Source: Leptobrachium leishanense
Lineage: Eukaryota > Chordata > Amphibia > Anura > Megophryidae
Reading direction: 5' to 3'
Assembly: GCA_009667805.1 (NCBI GenBank)
Contig: CM019067.1
Location: 67,564,637-67,628,636 of the forward strand
Length of the DNA stretch: 64,000 nt
A model generated the notes under the pieces. That model did no database searches. It worked only from the letters and a program-made list of their open reading frames with translations, and was not told the DNA's origin. The position numbers and the translations under genes were made by a program. Shown in pieces: positions 1-10,724 of the stretch. The stretch's first letter is position 1. Each line of letters begins with the position of its first letter.

Positions 1-590
1 CCCCGAGTTAGGAGACTGCGCTGATCGCTTGGGAGTGCAGGCGGTGGATCGTTGTTCCAGTTGCGGAGATTTGGCAAGCAGGGAGCAGATTCAGTGGCAC
101 GGAGTCCCAGTGCACAGCGGAGAAGATCTTTTGATCGAGGCATCGAGTTCTGAACAGTGTCATTCATCGGATGGGTGAGAGGCCTTCAGGCCACAGTTCC
201 AAAACAGAAACGCACGCTGCAATATTGTTTAAATTCACAGGGCCCCAAAGGTGACTAGTCGAAGATTGTTTTTGTTTCATTCACTGGCCAGTTGAACACA
301 GTACCCGGGTACCCTAGACAACACATACATATTTTTGAGCTATTATTCATGGGACTTACACTCCAGAATGGAGGAGGTTAACCGGTTTCTTTTACCGCTG
401 CGTGTTTTTCCCGCGTTACGAATTGATGTTACTCAAATACCGTATATGCATATTATATGCTGCTTTATTGGGATCAGTAAAAAATATAATATATAAAATC
501 CACAACAGTGCTGGTGTATAGTTATTTCCTAGTGCGGTGAGACTATCCCGAGGTTTATTCAGCGGCTCCTCCGGGGGTGAGCGCTACACA
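1..590. other. Unassigned non-coding sequence
   Basis: No open frame with a recognisable protein is present. The stretch is mixed composition, GC-richer in its first 200 bases and AT-rich around 470-500. It may be the end of a repeat entering from outside the window, because the next feature is a LINE tail, but I recognise no family. Confidence 0.3.
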
Positions 591-680
591 TATTTATTTA
601 TTTTTTGAGAAAGGATTTTACCAGGAAGGATACATGGAGATTTCTCTTGTTTTTAAGTATGTCCTGGGTGGCGAGTATGT
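591..680 (-). mobile_element. 3' tail of an L2/CR1-group LINE
   Basis: On the minus strand this reads as the conserved 3' end also found at 1372, 3603, 28626, 59860 and 62160: a CCTGGTAAAAT-type block followed by a short (AAAT)n tail, seen here as (TTTA)n. Only the terminal part is present, as expected from 5' truncation during target-primed reverse transcription. No coding sequence remains. Confidence 0.7.
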
Positions 681-1371
681 ACCATTAGGTGTCTTGCCCA
701 AGGACACTTACTGGAGAGGTTGCTCGTTGGGATCAAGCCCATGACTCCACAGGCTCTCTCCATGCAGAGCAGTGATGTTACCTCTACTCCACCCAGCCGG
801 TACCCTCTACTTTACTCTTATCTATAAGCTAATATTTTTTCTTGAGAGAACGTTCTTTAAGACAAACGTACAAAATCATACTTTGAGGCAATATAGGGCA
901 TGTTTACAGATTTTTATATCCAAAGTGACAAAGGTGCCAGTATTTACGAAAAGAACCACCACAAAACACTTGTCTTATAAAGGAGGCCTCTACCAGAACC
1001 TCAAATATTTATACATACAAAAGTATATAGGATTTTACCTTATATTCTAGTGTTCTGTGTACATATTTCTCTATAACGTACTTTTTTTATTGAACAAATG
1101 GTCAGTGAGATATAAAAATACAGTTTTGTCTTTTTAAGTGTGAAAAATGAAACGTTAGAAAGAAGAACTGTAACAAGAGTTGAACACCCATATCAAAGTA
1201 CGGATAAAGATCCTCAATAATGAGCCGAGGTCAACCTCGTGAAAAGATGACGATAGAGAGGGGATAATTTGATATTATACTTTAGTGCGTTTGTGTTTAT
1301 GCAGAAAACTGGAAATACCAATGATAAAAGTTTGTAAATATGTGTGAAAAAAAATCACTACTAAGATCAAA
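681..1371. other. Unassigned non-coding sequence
   Basis: The only open frame of note (92 codons from 772) has no recognisable motif and simple AT-rich composition. A block near 690-790 with CTTGCCCAAGGACAC resembles repeat-derived DNA. Nothing else is supported. Confidence 0.3.
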
Positions 1372-1456
1372 ACTACCCAGGACATACTTGAAAACGAGAG
1401 AAATCTCAATGTATCCTTCCTGGTAAAATACTTTATAAATAAATAAATAAATAACG
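1372..1456 (+). mobile_element. 3' tail of an L2/CR1-group LINE
   Basis: The same terminal block as at 59860-59946, in plus orientation, ends in (AAAT)n at 1436-1454. It contains no reverse-transcriptase coding sequence, so it is a severely 5'-truncated insertion. Confidence 0.75.
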
Positions 1457-1607
1457 GTTACAATCACTTGGCCATAGTAACATACAGCCACAGGCATCAA
1501 CAGAAGCACATGATACTGTAACAAGTGACTATCGGTCATGGTGCTATCGGCAAACCAGATCCTTCTGTGGGACTTGGTGCTAGAATCTTTGGGAAGATAA
1601 CATACTC

Positions 1608-2486
1608 AGGGTTACTCAAAGAGCTCCGAATTGCTTGAGAAAGTGACTTTCAGCGTTCGGTTACCTTTCTTGGCCGTTCGGCTATCCAGAGAGCAGGCAA
1701 TTCGCCAAATCCTGGCGAATTGCCTGAACATACGGTGCCTATTCGAGGGCAGTGAAATCCCCATAGAAAAGCACTGCTTTGGCTATTCAGAGAACACAAA
1801 CCAGCAGTGAAAGGTTCCCCTAATGCCCTGCCATTCGGTGATTTAATTCGGCAAATTTATTCAGGAGAATCCCATAGGCTTCAATGTTAAAAATATTCCC
1901 GTTTAATTCAATATCTAATAAACCGTTCATTAGAAAATTCTGCAGTAAAGAGTCTCTTTATTTATAGATTTTTTTAGGATATTTTAAGCATTTTTCTGAA
2001 TTTTTTTTTTTAAAAAGTTTTCTTCTTTTTTCTGTAACAGCCCTCTTTATTATCATTCCCTGGACCTCATATGTAAATTTCAGACATTTTCGCTCAGTAG
2101 TTTCTTTGCAAACAGTGTTTCACTTTCACACATTCATACAAACTGTTTTCCTAATTTATTCACTGCCTCTTCTGCTGTGTCGGAGGCTGCGATCGGCTCC
2201 TGTTCGGGTTTTTCTGTGGTTTTCGCAGGTTAATCCAGATGTTTTTGCGTGTTTTCGGCGTGCATTCGCTTGGTTTTGCGGTTCGTTTTCATCAGGTTTG
2301 CGGTAGCTTTTCCCTGCAATTCGGGGACCCTGTGGTGTTTGCTGAATACACCGCAGGGTCACTGAAATGGGATCGGCAAAACGAACCGAATTGAAGAGAA
2401 CGAAAAGTCACCGAACGTGCGGTGACTTTTCGAATCTCTTTGAATAACCCTGAATTGTTTGAATAACCCTGAATTTGAATAACCTT
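1608..2486. mobile_element. Non-autonomous DNA element, CAGGGTTATTC family, copy A
   Basis: It opens with CAGGGTTACTCAAAGAG and closes with the inverted form TCTCTTTGAATAACCCTG, so the ends are short terminal inverted repeats. The interior holds a hairpin-rich left part, a T-rich centre with an AGAGTCTCTTTATTT block at about 1949, and a right part with several GGTTTTCGC-like blocks. There is no transposase. The right terminus is repeated about three times (to 2486), which obscures the true end. Related copies lie at 4224 and 46556. The superfamily is uncertain; 3-bp duplications on relatives suggest a PIF/Harbinger-like enzyme. Confidence 0.7.
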
Positions 2487-3359
2487 GTATTGCAACAAAA
2501 TATATAGCTCATTAGACAGATGAGGGAAAGCTTAGAAAATGATAATTGGGTCTATTGGGTTATGGTGAGTTGTAATGTTGAATTTCGTAAACATAGTCAT
2601 GTGACTATATTATGGAAAAATATATCAGGTAACTGGTCAGATAGCCAGTGGACAATAAACCAATAATTTTAGACACATTTCAAATAAAAAAGGAACAGGA
2701 ATCAATACCAAGACGAAAAATGTCTGTGCGCATGTGCTGATGTCACATCAGCAGTTTGTGACATGTTCCATCAATATATTTGTTTCATCAATTGACATGT
2801 CGTATATGAATTTAATGCTTGGTCTTTTCATTTAGGACACATTTTGTCGAAAGAGAAAAAAAACAATATATATATATTTGCGCTTACAGAAAGAAGAGTG
2901 GATTATGGGTCATGATTACGGTTTCCCTCATCTAAGATGACGACAACGATAGTATGGTGGTAGGGCCGGATTAAGATCTCTATGGGTTCCGGAGCTGAAG
3001 ATTTTGGTGGCTTTTTTTGGAATTTAGTTGAATGAAAACATATTTTAGGTTATTTGATCATGCAGATACGGCTATAGCTAACCAGGCGGATACTGTGTGA
3101 GGAAATTTAAACGGGTAAAATAATTTTTTTTAAATTTTATCATCCAAACCTTTGTGGCTATACATTTGTAAGAATATCAATTCTTACATATTCTATAGGG
3201 CATTCTTGTTAAAAAAAATTGAAATTGGAACCTGTTACTGCATTTTTCTGAGAAAATATACAATTTTAACCAAGAAAATTTATTTTTTTTTAAAAATTCT
3301 TTCCCTTGTGTTTTTAAGGATGGTGTTTTATGAACAGGACTATGTATAAAATACTGAAC
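2487..3359. other. AT-rich unassigned sequence
   Basis: No coding potential or clear repeat boundaries. A small hairpin (CTGATGTCACATCAG) lies at about 2737 and a short TA run at about 2866. The rest is A/T-rich low-complexity DNA. Confidence 0.3.
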
Positions 3360-3602
3360 TTGCTCCAATGTGGGAAATGAGAAGGTGAGTAATGGCAGTG
3401 GTATTGCTCATCTTATACGTGACAAATGGACAATGCCATTGCTTTGGAACTAAAAATAAATAAATAAAAAAAGGGTTTTTTGTTTTCTTTTCTTTTAGAT
3501 TTTACATGGTCACGTTTAGACTCTGACCTGTCCAATGACACCTCACTTGACCTTGTGAGGAGTAAAGATTAGTGACACAGCGTTCCAAGTCGTCCCAACA
3601 GT
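3360..3602. repeat. Diverged module related to the 48.9-49.7 kb tandem
   Basis: The order GGGAAATGAGAAGGTGAGTAAT, a short A-rich stretch, then a TGGTCA...TCCAATGACACCTCA block recurs in altered form at 3950-4200, at 23080-23270 and three times in 48925-49680. Divergence is high, so these are old copies. Function and superfamily are unknown. Confidence 0.45.
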
Positions 3603-3790
3603 GTTTATTTATTTATTTATTTATTTATTTGCAAAGGATTTTACCAGGAAGGATACATTGAGATTTCTCTCATTTTCAAGTATGTCCTGGGTTCAAGAAC
3701 ATTGAAGTGTTACATTTACAGAAATACAAAGTAATACAATGCAAGAAATTAAAAACAAAACACAAAAATACAGATTAACATATCATGGGA
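3603..3790 (-). mobile_element. 3' end of an L2/CR1-group LINE
   Basis: The minus strand reads as about 150 bases of LINE 3' UTR ending in (AAATA)n, seen here as (TTTAT)n from 3603. It matches the 3' UTR of the longer copies ending at 28626 and 59946. No coding part is retained. Confidence 0.75.
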
Positions 3791-4223
3791 AGGGCTAAAA
3801 CCTTGGGTTAATTAGGGTGATTTGCAAAGTGGAAGCAGCTGGAAAGTAAGCTACAAATTTCAGACCAGCACTAGGTGGGTGGGTGGATGGGGAGGGAGGG
3901 ACAGCAGAGTCAGAGTTTTCTTTGTTGCAGTGCGGCATTTAGGATTTGATGTAACAATTTCTAATAATGGATTGTGCCATCACCTCCACACTTGTTGGTG
4001 ACATGAGAAATGAGATGGTGAGCTAGTGCAACATCATTGTTGAAAAATATTGCTGCTAGAAAGAACAATTGTATTTTTTATTTTTATTGTTACATAAAAC
4101 CTGGTCATGTTTGCTATCATTGGAAAGGCCATGCTCCGGCTGTTCCAGTGATACTTCACATGACCCTGTAGCTGCTATGGAGTTGGAGATACAGTGGTCC
4201 AAATGCCAATCAATACAGACATA

Positions 4224-5133
4224 CAGGGTTATTCAAAGAGATCCGAATTGCTTGAGAAAGGTAACCGAACGCTGAAAATCAGCGTTCGGTTACCTTTCTT
4301 GGCCATTCGGCTATCCAGAGAGCAGGCAATTCGCCAAATCCTGGCAAATTGCCTGCACATACGGTGCCTGTTCGATGCCTGTTCGAGGGCAGTGAAAACC
4401 CCATGAAAAGCACTGCTTCCTCTATTCAGAGAACACAAACCAGCAGTGAAAGGTTCCCGGAATGCCCTGCCATTCGGTGGTTTAATTCGGCAAATTTATT
4501 CAGGAGAATCCCATAGACTTCAATGTTAAAAATATTCCCGTTTTAATTCAATATCTAATAAACCGTTCATTATAAAATTCTGCAGTAAAGAGTCTCTTTA
4601 TTTATAGATTTTTTAGGATATTTTAAGCATTTTTTTTTTTTTTTTTTTTTACAAAGTCCGATTTTTTTATTTATTTTTAAGTTTACTTATTTTTTCTGTA
4701 ACAGCCCTCTTTATTATCATTCCCTGGACCTCACATGTAAATTTCAGACATTTTCGCTCAGTAGTTTCTTTGCAAACAGTGTTTCACTTTTCAAACATTC
4801 ATGCAAACTGTTTTCCTAATTTATTCACTTCACTCTGTCTGCGGTGTCAGCTTTTCCCGTCGCTGCAAGTGATCGGCTCCTGCTCGGGTTTTTCCGTGGT
4901 TTTCGGCAGGTTAATCCAGATGTTTTTGGGGGTTTTCGGCGTGCATTCGCTGGGTTTTGCGGTGAGTTTTCGTCGGGTTTGCGGCAGGCTTTCCCTGCAA
5001 TTCGGGGACCCTGTGGTGCTTGCTGAATACACCGCAGGGTCACTGAAATGGGATCGGCAAAAGGAACCGAATTGAAGAGAACGAAAAGTCACTGAACGTG
5101 CGGTGACTTTTCAAATCTCTTTGAATAACCCTG
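4224..5133. mobile_element. Non-autonomous DNA element, CAGGGTTATTC family, copy B
   Basis: This is the cleanest copy of the family: CAGGGTTATTCAAAGAG at the left and CTCTTTGAATAACCCTG at the right, flanked by ATA at 4221-4223 and 5134-5136, a candidate 3-bp target duplication. A hairpin made of CGTTCGGTTACC-type arms lies just inside the left end (about 4260-4300) and a GTGACTTTTC hairpin just inside the right end. There is no transposase gene, so mobilisation must have been in trans. The short open frames here are on both strands and have no protein motifs. Confidence 0.8.
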
Positions 5134-5349
5134 ATAGTTATCCTTTCCCTGGGCCTATTCTGGGACATGGGCCTGGAGCTGCTGCTCCATCAGCCCCTTT
5201 GTTAATCCGGCCCTGTATGGTGGTTAGGAGACTAAGAGAAAAGAAATGCATGCCTTCTGCTAGGTGATTTTGATGCGTAATTTCCTCTGTGCTGCAATGC
5301 CATAATATAGAGAAACTCTACGGAACAATTTGCAGCGTTAATCCAGGAT

Positions 5350-6145
5350 TTTACCCCTTCACTACCAAGCACAAAAGACAAGTTACCTTAACATTTATTT
5401 GAAACATTAGATGTGAACTTAAATAAATATAAATTTTGTATAGAATTGTGAGAAAAAATATAAATAATGTAAGTTTGCTCATTTTTAACTTTTCATGTAT
5501 TCATTTATTCTTCACAAAAATATTGTTGGAGTGAAAGATTCTGAACCCTAGATGGTGTCCCTTACAAACAGGCAGAAATGGCCTTTGTGTCAAATACTGT
5601 ACAGTAACTGTGATAGAGACAATAAAAATGGTCAAATATCTTGCTAATAGGGATTTGTACTGATCATAATGAGATTATTAGCAATGCAACGTTCAAAAAT
5701 ATGCCAACAGAATGTAAAAATAATATCGCACTATATGTACGTGGCAAAACGCCTGTATATGTAAATTACAGTAACACCTTGTATTTGTACTATACAGGGA
5801 TATTTCAGTCATTATAACCCCTGAATCTTATCCCTGTACACCAGCGTTTCCCAAACCTGTCATCGGGACCCTCAACCAGGCCAGATTTTACAGGTCACTT
5901 TGGGGAAATGCAGACTGAATCCTGCAATCACTGAGCAGCAAATCATATCACCTGTGCTGTGCTTCAGATACCTGCAAACCTGGCGAGGCGGAGGGTCCTG
6001 AGGACAGGTTTGGGAAACACTGCTGTACACAATAATCTTGTTTTAAAAAAGTAATTCCAATTGAAAAGCAATCATAAGACTATCAAAACCAAAAGTATTA
6101 CAGTGCAAAATCGAGTTAACTTGATTTTGAGACTGAAGGGGTTAA
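5350..6145. mobile_element. Old MITE with CCCCTTCACTACC-type ends
   Basis: The left end ACCCCTTCACTACCAAG and the right end near 6135 (GAAGGGGTTAAG) form imperfect terminal inverted repeats, as in the copy at 41431-41908. The interior is AT-rich without coding capacity. It hosts a younger hAT-like MITE at 5842-6022. Termini of the form TTAACCCCTT suggest a TTAA-target (piggyBac-like) relationship, by analogy only. Confidence 0.5.
5842..6022. mobile_element. hAT-like MITE with perfect 8-bp target duplication
   Basis: The 181-bp element begins CAGCGTTTCCCAAACCTGTC and ends with the inverted form GACAGGTTTGGGAAACACTG. It is flanked by CTGTACAC at 5834-5841 and again at 6023-6030. An 8-bp duplication with CAGxGxTTCCCAAAC termini is typical of the hAT superfamily. 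It has no coding sequence. Fragments of the same family are at 19515-20040, 24090-24196 and 53146-53275. Confidence 0.88.
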
Positions 6146-6639
6146 GGGATGGAATCACTTGGTACCTCGCAGCTCCTGAGAAAGTCAAATATTGATGAAA
6201 CACTAAAAAGTACTTTCTATGTTTGTGTTCTACGAGCTGTATCAGTTCTGGCAGTCATCAGTTTACTTATTGTAGGATGAGATACCACAGATGGGAGAGA
6301 ATCTGTAAAAGACTAGACTTCACAGGACGGCAGATTATCAAAATGTGTCATACACAAAACACTAGTAAAAATACATTGTTTTTTGTGATGGGTTTTTTTT
6401 CCCTTTATTTTTAGGTTTGCTTCACCAATCTTGTTTTATTCTAACCCATCGCTTTAATTGCTGCATTTTGTGTTTTATTCATTACTGCCATACTGTGGTC
6501 AACGTTGTGAATTGTTCATACATTGTTATTGTTTGTTTTTTCACGAGTCACACGTTTACTTGCTTTTTAACCGAAGAGAGAACCCAGACAGAAAGTGTGA
6601 TGTGTGATCTGTATATAAAGTGAGTGAGAGAAAACAACA
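6146..6639. other. Unassigned sequence
   Basis: Several short open frames occur but none has recognisable domains or supporting context. Nothing distinctive is visible. Confidence 0.3.
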
Positions 6640-7056
6640 AATATTTCCATTGCGTAAGCCTATAGCTGTACAAGCTTGGAAAAAAGACGAGACAGAGGAG
6701 ATATGATAGAAACATTTAAATACGTAAAGGGAATCCACAAGGTAGAGGAAGGGAGTATATTTAAACGGAAACAAAATAGCAAAACAAGAGGACATAGTCT
6801 TAGATTAGAGGGGCAAAGGTTTAAAAGTAACATCAGGAAGCATTATTTTACTGAGATGGTGGTGGATACATGGAACAGCCTTCCAGTAGAAGTGGTAGTG
6901 GCCAAAACAGTAATTGAATTTAAGCAAGCATGGGATAGGCATAAGGCTATCCTAAACAAAAGATAAATCCAGGTAAAGTATCCATGTGATTGGGCAGACT
7001 AGATGGGCCGAAAGGTCCTTATCTGCCGACATTTTTCTATGTTTCTATGTTTCTAA
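6640..7056 (+). mobile_element. CR1/L2-group LINE, 3' terminal fragment
   Basis: A 5'-truncated LINE end: the last codons of the reverse-transcriptase ORF (6676-6966), a short 3' UTR with GGGCAGACTAGATGGGCC, and a terminal (TCTATGTT)n microsatellite at about 7034-7055. An 8-bp tail repeat of this kind is common in CR1-like elements. It belongs to a different family from the (AAAT)n-tailed LINE found elsewhere in the window. Confidence 0.75.
6676..6966 (+). pseudogene. C-terminal end of a LINE reverse transcriptase (truncated)
   Basis: The open frame carries the conserved C-terminal signature of CR1/L2-type ORF2 proteins: a basic RRDRGDMIETFKY stretch, then RKHYFTEMVVDTWNSLP, then EFKQAWDRH. 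The endonuclease and the whole RT catalytic region are missing, so the fragment cannot be functional. The ATG at 6676 is only the first internal methionine; the reading frame would naturally continue upstream. Followed directly by the LINE 3' UTR and tail. Confidence 0.75.
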
Positions 7057-7059
7057 GAG

Positions 7060-7690
7060 TATGACTTCCTGGCACAATGAGATACTGTGTGCTGCTAAAT
7101 AATGGTTTAGATGCTAATTAAGCACAACACCGAGGGTTCTATAGTCCTACCTTGCAATAGAAAATCTATCTGAAGAGACACATGTCAGCCACAAATAGAA
7201 ACCTGACTGGATGTCGGCTGTCTGTGCATACTAAATACCAGTTTACTTAGCCATGTTAAAGGTAAATCTATAAATGGAAGCTGGATTATCTGCCCAATCT
7301 ATGCCATGGCAAGGTAATGGAAGTCACAAAGGGCATCATTTAGAAAACTCCTGTCAGCGAGATTACTTTCCATTTTTGTATTAAAATTTTATAACAGCAT
7401 GTGTTTTTCTCCGTAATGTAATGCAGCTGGAAACTCTGTGGGTTTTATTCAAGGGCATTATGTGTATGTGTGAATTTAGGAATGCACGTTCAGCGCTTTC
7501 TTAACATAATCTACAAGACTGAGCACTAATGAGGGCAAATGAATCGAGAATCAGAAAAATGCTATTAATAAATGATTCGCCGTACAAATTATGGAAAAAC
7601 GGTATCGCAGCCTTCATTCCAGTCACATAAACAGGCTGCCAGCTTGATTTCAGAGTGAAGACTGAACGGTTCACACATTAAAGAAAATAC
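7060..7690. other. Apparently single-copy AT-rich island; possible conserved non-coding DNA
   Basis: No repeat termini, tails or tandem structure are visible. The part 7380-7680 is of even complexity with several TAAT/ATTA-type and octamer-like words (for example AATGAGGGCAAATGAATC near 7528), the look of vertebrate enhancer-type DNA. This is a hunch from composition; no alignment was possible. Confidence 0.3.
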
Positions 7691-7826
7691 AGGTTGTGAT
7701 TTTATTACTTTATCGCTATTGTCTTTTACTGACTTTGGTCAAAAAAAGAATATAACAGAATAGCAATTGTGCCATGGTAGAAATGTTGGATTTTTTTGGC
7801 ACTCAAACCATCCTTTTCACAATGCG

Positions 7827-7830
<4 letters not shown>

Positions 7831-7857
<27 letters not shown>
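7831..7857. repeat. (TA)n microsatellite
   Basis: An uninterrupted TA dinucleotide run of about 13 units. Confidence 0.95.
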
Positions 7858-8093
7858 GACTTCTAAGTGTGCATATCCGACGAGCAGCCGAACACAGCGC
7901 CAACCAGTGCCGGAAAAATAGAGAAAAAACAATTAACATAAAAATCCAGAAAAATGCCCTAAAGATCAAAAAATAAAAAGAGCCTCATTGCTGAAGATAA
8001 ACATAATAAACGGTTTAAGAGATATTTAACAAACGAGGGGATATACTTGCCGTTGAAACCTATGGGATTTGCCAGATTAAACCTGCCAAGTGA

Positions 8094-8519
8094 GGCTACG
8101 GTCAGACGAACGCATTTTTAGCGTCGTCCGTGAAAAAGTGCGTTTGAACGAATGGACGTATTTTTTCACGGAATAAGCGATAGCGGTCATACGATGCGCA
8201 TTTTCGTCCGTGATTTTGTACGGATCATCAATAAAACACTTTTTGCGTCTGGACGTTATGTTGGCCGGACATTAGCAGTGTCTGACATCTCAGAATCATG
8301 CACACATGCCGATAGCGGACGCAGCGCACTCTGTATGTCAGTACTCGCAGTATCACGTTCTCGAAAAAATGCCTTTGTTTGCCGCTTGCGTTGAACGGCT
8401 GAACTTTCGTGCGGCCGTACTACGTATATTGCCGGTCATTGGCCGTCATTTGCTGCTACTACGGCCGTGATAAAGTGCGGCTGCACGCACTTTCGCACTG
8501 CATTCGCCTGACCCTAGCC
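8094..8519. mobile_element. MITE with GGCTAGGGTCAGAC ends, copy 1
   Basis: The left end GGCTACGGTCAGACGAACGC mirrors the right end GCCTGACCCTAGCC, and TGA flanks both sides (8091-8093 and 8520-8522). Three further full copies (19600, 35415, 43582) share the interior, which is rich in CGT/ACG-containing inverted words such as CGTCCGTGAAAAAGTGCG. Two of those copies have TTA duplications. A 3-bp T-A-type duplication with GGG-like termini suggests PIF/Harbinger mobilisation. There is no coding capacity. Confidence 0.8.
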
Positions 8520-8757
8520 TGAAACCACCGAACATCAGGGCATCTCACTGACATTTCTCTGCTGTTCAGCATCCTCTGAATAGGTTAACCATTGCTTCTC
8601 TATGGGGGATTTAAATGCTGCCGAACAGGTACCATCTCCTGTGGACAGGTCAACTCGAGGTCATAATCTGTCATTCACTGCAAAAAGTCCTTATTGGTTG
8701 TGATTGCTACCCAGAAAGCACTTTTGGCGGCAAATACAACCTGCACATATATGATAT

Positions 8758-9296
8758 GTGTGTATCATAGAAGGCTGTACAGTATCACTTACCCCTTCTA
8801 CACTGAAAATGACAGAAATCTGTGAGATCATACCTTCTCAACGAGGGAAGAGCAAAATCAACGTTCATGGATATCTGATGGTGAAAGATAAAAATCGCAA
8901 TAACAGTTATTACTGGTGCCGAGAAAAGCGAAAATCTGACAATGGTAAAGGCAGAGCAACAACCAAATATGTCAACGGACAGCATCATCTTCAGAGGTAT
9001 GTGGATTATAATCACGCTCCAGAAGCAAGTGCTGCGTGTGTTGCTAAAATAATTGGGAAAATTAAAGTACAGGCAAAAGAAACAACCAGCCTGCCATGTC
9101 AGATTGTTCAGAACAGCACTGTTACCGTCCCGCAAAATATACAGCCCTACATCCCATCAAAAAATGTTCTCCGCAAAGTCATAAGATGCGTACGACAAGC
9201 ACACCGACCATCTGAACCACAGTCACTAGATGAAATTGATATTCCAGATTCCCTACATAATGAAGGCCTGGAACAACTCAGGTGGAGGGCCCTTAA
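8758..9296 (+). pseudogene. MULE transposase, N-terminal FLYWCH-like part (broken)
   Basis: The protein contains a FLYWCH-like stretch at about residues 20-95: GKSKINVHGYLMVKDK, NNSYYWCREKRK, then a YNHAPEAS-type end. FLYWCH domains precede the transposase in animal Mutator-like elements. Two of the four expected zinc ligands look lost: the position after SDN is Gly rather than Cys, and the first His of the HxH end is Tyr. The frame is stopped by a 544-bp insertion directly after a TTAA at 9293-9296, and the rest of the transposase resumes beyond it. ATG 8809 (MTEICEII) is a more natural start than 8758. Non-functional. Confidence 0.7.
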
Positions 9297-9840
9297 GTTG
9301 CCCCTGATGCCAGGACGCAAGGAGGATTTCCAGCTAGGGAAGTAGAGTGGGAAGAATAGGGGCGGGGTTACAGGAGCAGTTAAAAGGCGCATGCGCAGTG
9401 GCTCCGCTCGCCATTTTTCCTGAGGTAACCGGGAAAGCAGGATCCCCACCCTCCCTCCCTTTAGGTAGTGATTATGTTGGGGTTGTTTTTTAGGATACTG
9501 GGTTTTTTATTTTCCCCTTTTGTCACAGCGGGGGTTGGTAGTCAGTGTTGAGGTAGGGTTTCTTGCTATGGGGTGGAATTTGGCAGATTAGGAGTATGGG
9601 AGATGGGAACGGAGTTAATTTTGGAGAGTTATGGTTGAAGTTGGAGTACCCTTTCAGCACTGTCTGCTATTTTACTGTTTATATGTTAATATATGTTAAT
9701 TTTATATATGATTTTATATTTGGTGGGGTTGTAGCTGTGGCCGATAATAAAGATATATCATTCCACAGTACAAAGTAGTCGGAGTTATTATTGTGTCAAG
9801 TCTTTATCTCCTTGCGGACGACCGGTCATCAGTGGGCGAC
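9297..9840. mobile_element. TTAA-flanked non-autonomous DNA transposon inside the MULE gene
   Basis: TTAA lies immediately outside both ends (9293-9296 and 9841-9844). The first 30 bases (GTTGCCCCTGATGCC..., ending ACGCAAGGAG) match the inverted last 33 bases (GTCGCCCACTGATG..., ending CCGCAAGGAG), giving imperfect terminal inverted repeats. The element is 544 bp with no transposase. It carries a GCGCATGCGC palindrome at about 9388 (NRF1-like) and an AATAAAG near 9747. TTAA duplication is seen in the piggyBac and Kolobok superfamilies; the ends do not decide which. It cuts the MULE open frame. Confidence 0.8.
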
Positions 9841-9844
9841 TTAA

Positions 9845-10677
9845 ACCTTAAATGGAGAACTAATTTTGGTCAGAGACTCAACAGTGGGAGAAGATCAAAT
9901 ACTATTGTTTACAACCAAAGTAAATGTTCAATATTTATCAAAGGCAAAGTATTGGATAATGGATGGAACATTCAAAACTGTACCCACAATCTTTTATCAG
10001 CTCTATACAATACATGCACCAGTTGGTACAAAAAATGACCGATGTCTACCCCTAATCTACGTGCTAATGACGAGTAAGAGTGAAGAAAATTATAAACGTA
10101 TGTTGCAAGACTTGATTGACTTTGGTGAAGAACATGAAATTGAACTAAAGCCACAGACTATCCTGACTGATCTCGAACTTGCAGCTATTAAAGCTTCGAA
10201 AAGCGAATTTCCTGAAGTCTCCAACAAAGTTTGCTTCTTCCATGTGGGACAGTGCATTTGGAGAAGAATTCAAGGAAGTGGATTAGCATCTCGATATGGC
10301 GCAGATGAACAATTTAGTTTAATATTGCGTCATTTGTTTGTCTTTGTATTTATTCCATCATATCAAATTGCAGAAGCATTTAATATCTTGAAGCCTCATA
10401 TGCCACCAGAGGTCAGTGAACTGATTGAGTGGTTTGCAAATAATTATGTCCATGGGAGAATAAGACGACATTTGCGTAATGGGACTTCTGTTTGTGCCCT
10501 GCCACTGTTCCCACCAAATTTGTGGTCTGTTTATGACTCCATGCAACTAAGTGTCCCACGTACCCAAAATAACCTTGATGCTTGGCATAGGAGATGGGAG
10601 AAGAATGTACATAATGTACACTTAGTAACTAGACTTTTTCGTCTCAGCAGCATAATCTGCTATATTACAATTCTTCT
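9845..10677 (+). pseudogene. MULE transposase, catalytic part (broken)
   Basis: From about 9866 the frame encodes a Mutator-type DDE core: YWIMDGTFKTVP with the first Asp, QTILTDLELAAIKA with the second Asp, then the C-x2-H pair in VCFFHVGQCIW, and a late PRTQNNLDAWHRRW stretch typical of MULE C-termini. The codons before residue 1 connect in frame only loosely with the FLYWCH part: removing the 544-bp insertion leaves a one-base frame difference. The last about 25 codons (from 10650) lose family resemblance and run into a hammerhead-like motif at 10678, so the 3' end is truncated too. No intact MULE is present in the window. Confidence 0.72.
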
Positions 10678-10720
10678 GCTCCTGATGACGCGGCTATATG
10701 CAGGGAAACGCGTTTTGAGC
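10678..10720 (+). ncRNA. Hammerhead-ribozyme-like motif, degenerate stem II
   Basis: Order seen: GCTC (stem I), CTGATGA (10682-10688), a 16-base poorly paired segment where stem II should be, GAAA (10705-10708), the self-complementary ACGCGT (10708-10713), then TTT and GAGC (10717-10720), which pairs with the stem I strand. Both conserved cores are perfect, but stem II is weak and two extra T's precede stem I, so activity is doubtful. Hammerhead motifs are known from Penelope-like elements of amphibians. Confidence 0.5.
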
Positions 10721-10724
10721 TGAA

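Noticed and set aside
8094..8519. Terminal repeat of the MULE
   Set aside because: The segment has its own inverted ends and TGA flanks and occurs elsewhere without MULE sequence, so it is an independent MITE.
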